DNA from: Dastarcus helophoroides
Lineage: Eukaryota; Arthropoda; Insecta; Coleoptera; Bothrideridae
Reading direction: 5' to 3'
Assembly (NCBI GenBank): GCA_028583605.1
Contig: CM053333.1
Location: 24,717,302-24,781,301, forward strand
Length of the DNA stretch: 64,000 nt
In this document: one piece after another, positions 22,801 to 34,800 of the stretch
Numbering within the stretch: position 1 is the stretch's first letter
Layout of the letters: the number at the start of each line of letters is the position of its first letter
The notes under the pieces: generated by a model
Database searches by the model: none
What the model was told of the DNA's origin: nothing
Seen by the model: only the letters and a program-made list of their open reading frames with translations
Program-made: the position numbers and the translations under genes

Positions 22801-25800
22801 AAAACATTTTCTAAAAAATTCAAAACATCGATATGTCAAATTTTTCAAAAAAAGTTAAAATATTGAAAAGAAAATTTCAAAAAAGGTGAAATTTAAACAA
22901 AAGAGAATTTTTAATAAAGACAGAAATGATCAAATAAAGTTTCAAAAAAAAAAATCAAAATATATTCAAAAAATCTGAATTTTAAAGAAGTTGAAAGTCA
23001 AAATTTCGAAAATATCGAAAGTTTCGAAATTGATTAATTTTTTCTCGAAAATTCGACAAAAAACGTGTAATTTTTGGGAATCGAAAGAGAAAATGCGACA
23101 TCTCGAAAACAGTGGATCGAAATTTTTAAAATAATTCGAAATTATCAATCGAATTCTTCAAAAAGAGTCTGAATGAATTTTTAAAATGGTGACCTACTCT
23201 TCTTTCACGCAAACGAAGGCGCGGGTATTAGGTAGTATCAGGGGCGGCCTTAGCCATTGCGAGGCTCCGGGCGGGTAGATCTTTGTGGAATTAGTTTTAA
23301 CATAAACGTAGTCAGAATAGGGCAGGATAGGGCGCTTGCCAGCTCGTGTGGTTAACGAAAATTTATATTGAACTGAGGAGACTTTCTCTAAAAAATTTCC
23401 ATTCGACAAAAGTCGTCCTTCTTTAAGCTATTGATATTTTCTCGAAATTTCGACTTATTTCACGAAATTCGTCTTTTTTCATAAATTTCTTTGGAAATTT
23501 CAAATGTATTCCTAAAATTCGATTTATTTTATCAGAATCCAACTTAACTAAAAATTTCGAATTTTTATCTCAAAATTCATCGTTTTATTTTTCGAAATTC
23601 TATCATTTCTCAAAATTAGTTTTTCCCGGAAACTTCGACTTCTCTTTAAACTTTGATTTTCTAAAAATGTCGACTTTTTTTATCAAGATTTACCCTTTTG
23701 CTTAAAACTTGATCGGTTTTTTGATAACACTATTTATATGGAAATTTTTATAATGACTTTTTTAGAAATTTTGTAAAAAGACAAAAATTCCGAGAAAATT
23801 TCCCCTGGAATGGGGAAATACAACTTGTTTCTCAAAATTTCGACGATTATTTCAATATTGGACATTTTCTGACTCAGGGTAGGGCAGAACAGGGCGCATG
23901 TCTGCTTCTGATTCAAGCGCTCAAGAGAAAAATCTAGAAATTACATTTTTCTAAAAGTTCGTCCTTTTCCCAAAATTTCGACAAAATTTGACTCTCTCTG
24001 AAGAATTTCGAGTGTTTACTAAATTTTGACTTTGTTCTCAAAATTTCGATCTTTTTTTTGTTTTTCAAGGGAAAATATTGAAGTTTTCAAAAAAAACAAA
24101 TTTAGAAAAATCGAAACGTTGATATTTTTCTCAAAATTCGCCTTTTTTCGCAAATTTAAAATTATCCTGAAATCCCATCCTGTATGTTCCCGGAAAACTG
24201 AATATGTTTCCTGTAAATTCGTATCTTTCTTAAAATTTTGACTTTTTTTTCAAGACTCGTTTTTTCTTCAAACGGACGACTATTCTCAAAGTTGCACTTT
24301 TCCTTTAAATTTAAATTTTTTCTGGAAAATTTCGATCTTTGATGCTTCATTTGGTAGTTTTTCTAAAAAGGTCGACTGCTTTTCAGAGATTTCTTTTTTT
24401 TTAATTCCTTTATTTTTATTAACATCGGGTTTTTCTGAAGATTTTGATCATTTGGAATTTGATTTTTCAGAACTTTTAACAGGTTTCTTAAAATTTGCCT
24501 TTTTCCCGATATTTTTATATCAAAATTCGATATTTAACTTTGCTAAAAATTTTAAATTTCTCTTAAAATTAGTTTAATTTCGTCTTTTCAGAAATTTCGA
24601 CTTTATTCTCAAAATTCCACTTTTTGGCCTCTTCTTTCGGAAATCATTTTTTCTATCAAAATTAGGCCACTTTTCTGAATATTTGCCTTTTCTTTAAATT
24701 TTGACCTTTTTAAATTTGACTAGAAATTTCATCTTCATATTTCGCCTTATTCTCGAAAAATTGACTTTTATTTCAAAATGCCATGTTTTAGTTTCTAGAC
24801 TTTTTCCTCGAAATTGGCTTTTCCTTTAAATTTCTGTTTTTTCGAAATACGTCTGTTTTCTCTAAATTAGGTCGGCATATTATCAAAAATTAAAAATGTT
24901 GCGAAAAATATGTTTGGGTAATTTCGAGAAAAAGATTTCTTGTACATTCAATTTCTTTATTGAAATTTAAATATTGTCAAAATTAGAATAAAAAAGTGAA
25001 CATTTCGAGTAAAGCATTTTTGGAAATTGCAAATTTTTTCACATCATTTGGTCTTTGGAAATATTTTGGCATATTTAGAATTTTCGAGTTCTTCTTAAAG
25101 GGTAGGTTTTTATTCAATTTCGGTTTTCTAAAAAATCCTGTCCCAAAATAGGGTTTTTTCAAAAAAATCGGCCACTTTGGAAATTACGACTTTATTCTAC
25201 ATTTTTATCTCAAAATTGAACTTTCATTTTTTTAATATTCGTTTTTTTTCAGATTTTTTTTTCAAATTTATGTTTCCGAAAATTTCATGTTTCCCAAAAG
25301 TTGTCTTATTCTGGAAATTTTGACTCGTACTAGAAATAGGGATTTTATGCTTCTGAAAATTTCCGTTTACAGTGAAAAATTTTTCTCAAAGTTCCAATTT
25401 TTTTTGAAAATTACATCTTTTTTTCACAAAATTCCACCTTTAAAAATATAATTTTTTCGATTTTTCAACAATTTTTGAGATTTTTTGAAAGGTTAGAATT
25501 TTATTTTAAACACGAATTTCCAACTTTTTCCCAAAATTCGTTTTTCCTCGTCTCTTTCAAAATTAAAATTTCTCTTGAAAATGTTCACTTTTCTTTAAGA
25601 GATTTCAATCTTTTTCTCGACATTTCGATAGTATTTTTTAAAATCGTTATTTTTTGAAATCTTCGAAATTTGGATAGTTTTTAAAGTTTTCCAAAAGGAT
25701 CGGTTTTTATTTTAGATTCAATTTTCTGACTGTTTTCGCAAAGTTCGACTCTATTTCCAAATTTCTAAGATAATCTGAAAATTCGATTACTCAGTTCATG

Positions 25801-28800
25801 TAGTTAAATGAACATATACATATACCAGTGGCGGCTGGTGCTAAGGTTTGCAGGTTTGCACAACCGCCAAAAAAAAACTAAGGCTGGGATAAACACAAAG
25901 TAATTTTTGTTCATTGTCATAATAAATAACGCATTTGCCATTACCAAACAACCAAAGAAACTACCGACTGTAGCAAATTTCCCTGGTTCGTTCCTGTTTG
26001 ATAGATATAATGTTATTTGGTTTGCAGAGTTTGCACGCTAGATTGCAAACCTTATGTTACATGTACGCATCTGCGCGTTAGCTAATATTTTGGTTGGTTT
26101 GAATACGCGCCCATAAGCAGCATTGGGTTGCACGTAGCACTGCAAACCATAACGTATTGACCAAGAATATCCGACTTTTTGATTTCAGAGTTATCGATAA
26201 AATTGCAACTGATAAATATCGTCGTATGGACTTCTCCTTATAATAAGTTAGTTTTTGTTGTAAATAAATAAAACTTTAACAGTAAATAAAATTTCGGCCC
26301 ATTTTTTGCAGATGTATTTTTGCAACCTCCAATTTTGTTTAGCACTAGCCGCCACTGACATATACTCGAAACGTTTTCCGCTTTTCTTTTTTTATCAATT
26401 TTCAAAATGATTCTTGTCCCTCCCTGAATTAAATCCTGCCTACGCTTATGAATTTCAATGATGATGCTTGACTAGAAATGCAAAGTCATAAATAAATATA
26501 TTTGGACTTTTAAAATTGTTTATTGGAAACTAAGAAAAATTAATAAACACAAAGATTTTTTTTTGGTGGAACGGACCGGTCCTTGGGTATCTTCAAAAAA
26601 ATCCTTCTTGGCTTCAGGGGACAAGTTTTGTCCTTCAATTTTTAAACAGAAAGATAACAAACTATTAATCATGATAAATAAGGTGCATTAATGTCTTAAA
26701 AGGATCAGGGATTTAAAAATGATGACGACTGCTCTAATATAAAAGCATAATCCGACGACAGTTGACAGCTGAAATAAAACACGGGAATTCCCCGAATCGT
26801 AAACACGAAGAAAATGGAGTATTATCAGATTTTGTTTAGCCCTTGCAGTTGGCAGCACTTGTGGCACTGGTACGAAATTTCATCAATGTGAAAGAGAAGA
26901 AAAGGAACATTCAATGGAGCGAATGAGACAGATATCAGCGCGATAACTACCACGTAAGGGAGCAGCGAATCCAGTTTTATAATGCGCGGTTAAGGCTCGA
27001 AATTCAAATGAACATTAGAATTCGTGCTATTGCGCGAGTGCGCGAGGCCCCCTACAAGAGCGAGGCCCCGGGCGGTTGCTCTGCTTGCCACCCCCAAAGG
27101 CCGCCCCTGGGTAGTATGATATAAATACGGGTTTAGATGGGTTTAGCACAGTAGAGATATTGGCTTACGCATACAGTAGCGACAAAGTGCTAACATTTTG
27201 TCACGAATTTTGTTTGCTCATGCATCAATTTGCAGAATCCTAAACATGGCGTCGCAGTGTTCTATGATAACCAGAAATAAGATCTATGGTCGTTGGGTAA
27301 CTGAATGTCAGTTGAGAGTTGCCAAGTGTTCGGGAAAATCAACACTTGAGCGAATATGATTTTTTATTTTACGTTCATATGTTATTCATTCATGGTAAAA
27401 ATATAAGACAATGTATCTACATTTGTGGATGTTCTAGAAATTTGATATGGTCAGGGATTTTCATCCGAATTGTGGGATTTTTAAGGAGATTGTTCGTGAA
27501 TAATGGTTAGGTCATCTGGCAACACTGGAGCAGTTTTATTTAAATGTCAGTCTTGTTATAATTCATTGCGCTAAGATGAAACCAAATAAAAGAGAAAAGA
27601 GGAGAATTTACACGTTCTATTTATAAATGTAACTCAACAGCAATAATAATTTGATAAAATCAGCTTCTTTTTAATTTCCAAAAGACGGCAAACGGTAATA
27701 TTTGGGTACACCCAATTTAAAAAAAAACTGTTTTATTATACTCGTATTTGCCAGTTTTATACAAAAAAATAAATAAGTTGTTTCCTGTAGAAATTATTTT
27801 GCCGTCAGTCACAATTTGTGTTTAGTTTTTCTTTGTGTATTCTTTATACTTATCAGGTTATTAGTAATTACAAAATACACATTATTTAAAAAATATACGA
27901 GAACAAGTATTTTTGGACTATTTGTAAAGTAGTAAATTAGAATTTAAAAGGCAAAAATTATTGAAATTAATAAACGTGATGGTTTTGTTTAATAAACAAA
28001 TTTAAATTTTCGCGGGCGTGCACAATCCACAACATGGCTGACTCAACTGAAGGTCAACGATTTTAGCTACTTCAAGATCAAAGGTACCGACACTTTTTGT
28101 CGCTACTGTATGCGTAAGCTATCTATATTGTGGGTTTAGAGCAGATTTTCCTGACAAAGATACGAGAGAACACGTAAAATATGGGAGATCTGGCAACTTT
28201 CTGGTAACGTTCTCGCCTTCTTATTTGCCTTGCACCTTGCACTTGAGTAGTAGGTCAGTTTCATGTTTTTATCGTAAAGCAACTGACTAATGTAAGCTTT
28301 CCGATAGGGCAGAATACACTGAGATAATATATCATATCTTAATGGTAGAATTGGAATATTCTGGAAACTTCGCAAAGGCGAGTGAAGTATATATAAGCCG
28401 GACGACCTCACGCGTCGGCTTAGTACATTACGAATGGAGTGCGCGAAACGTGAAAGTGAAGCGCAATTTATTTCTAGTGCGAAGTTATTGTGAGTAATAA
28501 TTAAATTTACGCTGCAATTGTATAAATAAATAATATATGTAACGCAAATAAAGGCACTTATAAATTGTAAAAGTCTCAGTAGTTATTTTGAAACAACCCA
28601 AAAATTCGTCTAACCTTTTTAAGACGAATGCAAAATTCCGTTTTGTGTTTGTTTTAGGATGTCATTAGGTGGTACATTACTAGTCAAATTAAATTTGACA
28701 TGCTCGATTCAGATTACAGAAAAATTAATGCAGACAAAGAAAATGAGAACGAAAAATAAATAAAGTATATTCTAACTTGATTTTAATGTTAAATTAGGAC

Positions 28801-31800
28801 ACAACATAGCGACACATTTTTTAATAGTGTTTTATGTCAGTAGTTGGATTTTGTTTTTGATATTTTGGTTGAAAATAATTATCTCTAAATGTGACGTAAC
28901 TAAATATATTTTTGTCATTGACTTTCGGTTCTCTAAGAAGTAGATTATGCGAAATTTTGCCTCTAAACCAGTCACCATAAAATATTTTCAATATGGTGGC
29001 ACCTCCCATTATACCGGAAGTCGATGTCAACGTTCTTATTTACAATATAACTCGGTATGGCTCCGTATATATTATTTTATTTTTAGATTCTATTGATAGA
29101 TTGAAATCTATTGTCAAAATTGAAGTCTTATTCTAAAACTTTGCTTTTTTTTGAGAACTTTTGACGAATTCAAAATTTCAACCTTTATTTCGAACGAAAT
29201 TCATCTATTTTCAAATCTCAAAAATGAGTGTTGACAATTTGACTTTCTCTGGAAAATTTTTAAAATTCAGTACTTTTCTCGAAACTGGAAGTTTTATCGA
29301 CATTCTCTTTTCTTTCGAATTTATTTTACCAATTTTCTCAAAATTCGAATTTATCAGAAAATTTGGTATTTTTTTAAATCGTCTTGTCCTCAAAGTTTCA
29401 AATTTCTTCTCAAAATTTAAATTTGTCTGGAAAATTGCAAATTTTTTGTCGAAATTTCGAGCTTTTCTTAAAAGTTTGACTTTCTTTGACATTTTTTCTT
29501 AAATTTGACTGTTTTCTTCTTCTCTGAAAAACTTCGATTTCTTTAATGTTCGACAATATTTTTTAAGCTTCCGATTTCTCTTTTTGATATTTTACAGTTT
29601 TTCAAAAAATTCACATTTGTCTAAAACTTTTAAGTTTTCAATTTGTTCTAGGTTTTAATCTATTGTCGTTTTTTTTCCAAAATTTTACCTTTTTTGAGAT
29701 CTTTTGATAAAATAAATTTTTTCGAAATCTTTTCAATTTTTTAAAAATCTCTTTTTCTCAATTTTTTTGAAGTCTTTTTCTTTTTCTCACAATTCGGCTT
29801 TTTCTGGAAATTTCAGCTTTTATTTCGAACTTTGATATTTGCTTTTTCTGTAAATTTAGATTTTTTTTCTCACAAAAGTCATTTAACTTTTTTCGCGAAA
29901 TTTCAAGGTTGTAGAAAATTTACAAATAAAAAAGTAAAAATCATGAGAAAAATATTTTTTGGAAATTTCGAACTCTCCGAATTGGTCTTTTTTTAGAAAT
30001 TTCGAATTTCATATGTTTTTTCAAAATGTTAATACAAATCAATCAAAAATTTCGGAAAAATACTTCTTGAAATCATAACTTTTTTTGTCCAAATTTAAGT
30101 AAAACATAAAAATTCTTAGAAAAGTATTTTTGGAAATTTCGACTTCTGTTGGTCACTTGTTTAATGAGTACTCATTTTCTGCGTGTCTGTGCACTCTAGT
30201 CTTTTATTTATTTTTTAGGGGAATTTAAACAGCCGCAATTGTCTTTTAAAAGAGCCTCATGCGGCTCACGAGCCGCGGTTTGGCGACCCCTGGCCAGTGG
30301 CGTAGCGAGCTTAACTCGCGCTCGGGGCACAATAGCTTTTAGCGCCCCCTCCCCCCATTCCAAAACCACATAATATTATGTGTAAAATAAAAATTATCGA
30401 GCAATTTTTTGTTTTGCGAACCATTTGGCGCCCCTTTGTGAGTAGCGCCCGGGGCATGATGCCCCCCTTGCCCTCCCCTCGCTACGCCACTGCCCCTGGC
30501 CTAACCTAACCTTAGAGTATAGAAATTTCGAGATTAACGTCAAAATTTAGACTCTTTTCTTGAAAGGTCGAGAAAAAAGTCGACGTTTTGAGTTTACCTA
30601 TTGCGGAAATTTCGAGATTAAAGAAAATTTCGAGATTAAAGGAAATTTTGAGATTAAAGGAAATTTCGAGATTAAAGGAAATTTCGAGATTAAAGTAAAT
30701 TTCGAGAAAAAAGTCGTATTTTTTGAGAAACAGTAATATTGTCGAAAAAAAAATTGAAATTTCCAGATTATTTAATCCCCAAATCTGGAAAATTCGAGAA
30801 AACACTGGCTTGAAATTTATTACTTGTGACCTTTAGACTTTCGAATCCACATGTTAAGCGTGGCGCCTCCTGATTGGTCGAGATTGGTGTCGCTTAAGTT
30901 ATCGGTGTTGACAGCGTTGCCACTTTTCGTTCTGATAATTCGATGGGCGATTTGGTTCTCAGTCAGTGTTGCCAAGTTGTCGCTGTTTTATATTTCGCTT
31001 GCTTGAGATGTAATCTGGCAACATTGTCAACATAAGACATCTCGAGCGAAACTTACATCTGCAACAATTTGACAACACTGGCAGCAACTGAGGAAAATCG
31101 CAGATTGAAATATTTTAAAATGAAGAGGCAACGCTGTCAACACCGATAAATCAGGCGACAGCAGTTTCGACGAATCAAGAGGTGCCACGCTGCATCCCGA
31201 GGCCTTAAAAGTCGAAAGATCATCACACGTAATCAGTTGCAGGCGAACACTTGAAGATGCCTAATGAGATTTCGGCGAAACGTCGTGCATTAGAGGGATG
31301 AAGACCCCGAACTTTCAAGATAAGTATATGTAGGTGTATTTATAAAAAGTTTTCAGTTAAAGAAAATCCTAATAATTTTTTCGAAAGTCAAAAATTTTTT
31401 GGTTTGTTATATGTCGAGCATTTCAATTGATATTTTATTTAAACTTGATGCGGAGGATTATCGGAGGATGCATAACTGATGAATGAATAGATTGTTTTTT
31501 TGAAAAATCGAAACATTTTTAGTTTGTTATTTATTTAAAGATATTTTATTTGTATTTGGTACCGAGAGATTTCGGAGGTTTACAGCGTAATACGAAACTT
31601 TAATTTAAAGAATTCCCATTTTTGGTCTTTTTAAATGGGTCATTAATTTTTGTTTTTTTTGGAACAGAAAATTTAAATAATATTTAGTTATGTTACACTG
31701 ATAACTGTAGAGGTAGCAATACTTTAATTTCAAATAACTGAGATATAAAAGGTTCCATGAAAGTTCCATGAAAAATAAAACACCCTGTATAATAGAATAT

Positions 31801-34800
31801 TCTAGAAGCGTCGCGAGGTCCATTCGAAGTATATAAGCTGGAGCAGCTCACGCGGCGTCCTAGTTTATTTCAAACGCAGTGCGCGAAGGGTGAAAGTGAA
31901 GCGTAATTTATTTCTAGTGCGAAGTTCTTGTGAGTAATATTACTTTAACATTGTAAATTGTGTAAATGTAACGCAAATAAAGGCACTAAATTTTAAAAGT
32001 CTCGATTATATTGAAACAACCCAGAAATTCGTCAACCTCATTAAGACGAAAGCAAAATTCTGTTTTAGGTGGTACAAAGTCAACTTATTTTTGACGTAAT
32101 ATAGATTAAAGAAAAAGTAACAGACGAGTGAAGTGACAAAAAATATTGATGCACAACTAAATTAATTTGAAATTTAAGTGGTACATATTTGCGAATAATG
32201 TACAGGGTACCATTTTTCGACCTTCACACTGGGACCTGCTTTCACTGAAAAGCGTTGGGTATATTAGATATTTTAGTGCCGACAAGACCCCGTTCTAAAG
32301 TCGGATCCACACCAATAAAAATTATGTTGTATTTGACACATATGTAATTTAAATTTGTTCTAAATTTTATTGATGTGTACTGTGCGCCGCATACAAATTC
32401 ACATGATGTGCATGTGGCACCTTTTTAGCGCACACTTTGTATTAAATACAGGTGTGGATCCGCTTTAACATTTACACCGCCCCGGATAAAATGACAAATA
32501 GCCAGGGACGTTCCTAAATGTTCAGCCCCCCTGTCAAAATTTTTTTTTGCCCCAAATTATTTTTTTCTGATGAAGTAAGGTCGCAGGAATAAAAAAAAGT
32601 TTAAGATTTATAACAAAAACTACTCGAAATTCTGGGGAAAAAGCGACCACCATGGAAAATAAAATATAAAACATTTTAGATACTTCGAAGTACAACTTTA
32701 AAGCATGTAGTAGAAGTAATTAATGAATAAATATCAAAAATTTATTTTTTATCCTGCTTTTATCGTAGTTGATTAGATATGGCAACATTGGTTTACGATT
32801 CGGCGAGCTTTCATAGAATGAATTGCTTACTTCCGTTTTAAAGTTATGTGTCAATTTTTTCAGGATTGCCCGTTAATTAATTTGTCAATTCAACCTACTG
32901 TAGCCAGTTTTCTGATGTTTTTTTAACTAACTCTTTTATTTTTCCAATGAAATATTTCTTTAAACTCTTTTATTTTTCCAATGACACCATTCAGTCATAG
33001 AAGTTCCTTTATCTTTTATTTCATAGCGACGTTGTCTAGTCTAAATAATACGTTAAATCAAACGAGATAATCTATACTTTTGTTGTGATTTTGACTCTAG
33101 CAGTATCGATAGTACTACCACAGAATAGATATTAGCTTACGCATACAGAAGCGACAAAGTGCTAAAATTTCGTCACGAATTTTGTTTGCTCATGCGTCAA
33201 TTTGCACAATCCCGAACATGGCGTCGCAGTGTTCTATGATAACCAGAAATCAGATCTATGGTCGTTGGCTAACTGAATGTCAGTTGAGAGCAGGGGCGGC
33301 CTTTGGGGGTGGCAAGCAGGGCAACCGCCCGGGGCCTCGCTCTTGTAGGGGGGCTCGCGCACTCGCACAATAGCACGAATTCTAATGTTCATTTGAATTT
33401 CGAGCCTTAACCGCGCATTATAATACTGGACTCGCTGCTCCCTTGCGTGGTAGTTATCGCGCTGATATCTGTCTCATTCGCTCCAATGAATGTTCCTTTC
33501 CTTCTCTTTCACGTTGACGAAATTTTGTACCAGTGCCACAAGTGCTGCCAACTGCAAGGGTTAAACAAAATCTGATAGTACTCCATTTTCTTCGTGTTTA
33601 CGGTTCGGGGAATTCCCGTGTTTTATTTCAGTTGTCAACTGTCGTCGGATTATCCTTTTATATTAGAGCAGTCGTCATCATTTCTAAATCCCTGATCCTT
33701 TTAAAACCTTAATGCACCTTATTTATCATGATTAATAGTTTGTTATCTTTCTGTTTACAAATTGAAGCCAAGAAGGATTTTTTTTGCAGATACCCAAGGA
33801 ACGGTCCGTTCCACCAAAAAAAATCTTTGTGTTTATTAATTTTTCTTAGTTTCCAATAAACAATTTTAAAAGTCCAAATATATTTATTTATGACTTTGCA
33901 TTTCTAGTCAAGCATCATCATTGAAATCCATAAGCGTAGGCAGGATTTAGTTCCGGGAGGGGCACGAATCATTTTGAAAAATTGATAAAAAAAGAAAACC
34001 GGAAAACGTTCCGAGTATATGTATATTTTCATTTAATTACATGAACTGAGTAGTCGAATTTTCAGATTAACTTAGAAATTTGGAAATAGAGTTGAACTTT
34101 GCGAAAACAGTCAGATAATTGAATCTAAAATAAAAACCGATCCTTTCGGAACACTTTAAAAGCTATCCAAATTTCGAAGATTTCAAAAAATAACGATTTT
34201 AAAAAATACCGTCGAAATGTCGAGAAAAAGGTTGAAATCTCCTAAAGAAAAGTGAACATTTTCAAGAGAAATTTTAATTTTGAAAGAGACGAGGAAAAAC
34301 GAATTTTGGGAAAAAGTTGGAATGTTTAGAAATTCGTATTTAAAATAAAATTCTAACCTTTCGAAAAATCTCAAAAATTGTTGAAAATTCAAAAAAATTA
34401 TATTTTTAAAGGTGGAATTTTGTGAAAAAAAGATGTATTTTTCAAAAAAAGTTGGAATTTTAAGAAAAATTTTTCACTGTAAACGGAAATTTTCAGAAGC
34501 ATAAAACATCCCTATTTCTAGTACGAGTCAAAATTTCCAGAATAAGACAACTTTTAAGAAACATGAAATTTTCGGAAACTTAAATTTGAAAAAAAATCAG
34601 AAAAAAACGAATATTAAAAAAATGAAAGTTCAATTTTGAGAGAAAAATGTAGAATAAAGTCGTAATTTCCAAAGCGACCAATTTTTTTGAAAAAACCCTA
34701 TTTTGGGAAAGGATTTTTTAGAAAACCGAAATTGAATAAAAACCCAACCTTTAAGAAGAACTCGAAATTTCTAAATATGCCAAAATATTTCCAAAGACCA

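Noticed and set aside
27319..27510. Gene within the CACAG element (63-codon ORF, also at 36668-36859)
   Set aside because: Shared between copies because the DNA is shared; no transposase or other domain visible and too short to judge selection.
28345..28700. Heat-shock units as solo LTRs of a retrotransposon
   Set aside because: No TG...CA ends, no short target duplication and no primer-binding site could be found; upstream flanks diverge exactly at the heat-shock element.
31246..31290. Second functional hammerhead (TTGAAGATGCC...GCGAAACGTCG)
   Set aside because: The essential core C is U and the 10.1-11.1 closing pair does not form; kept only as a degenerate resemblance.
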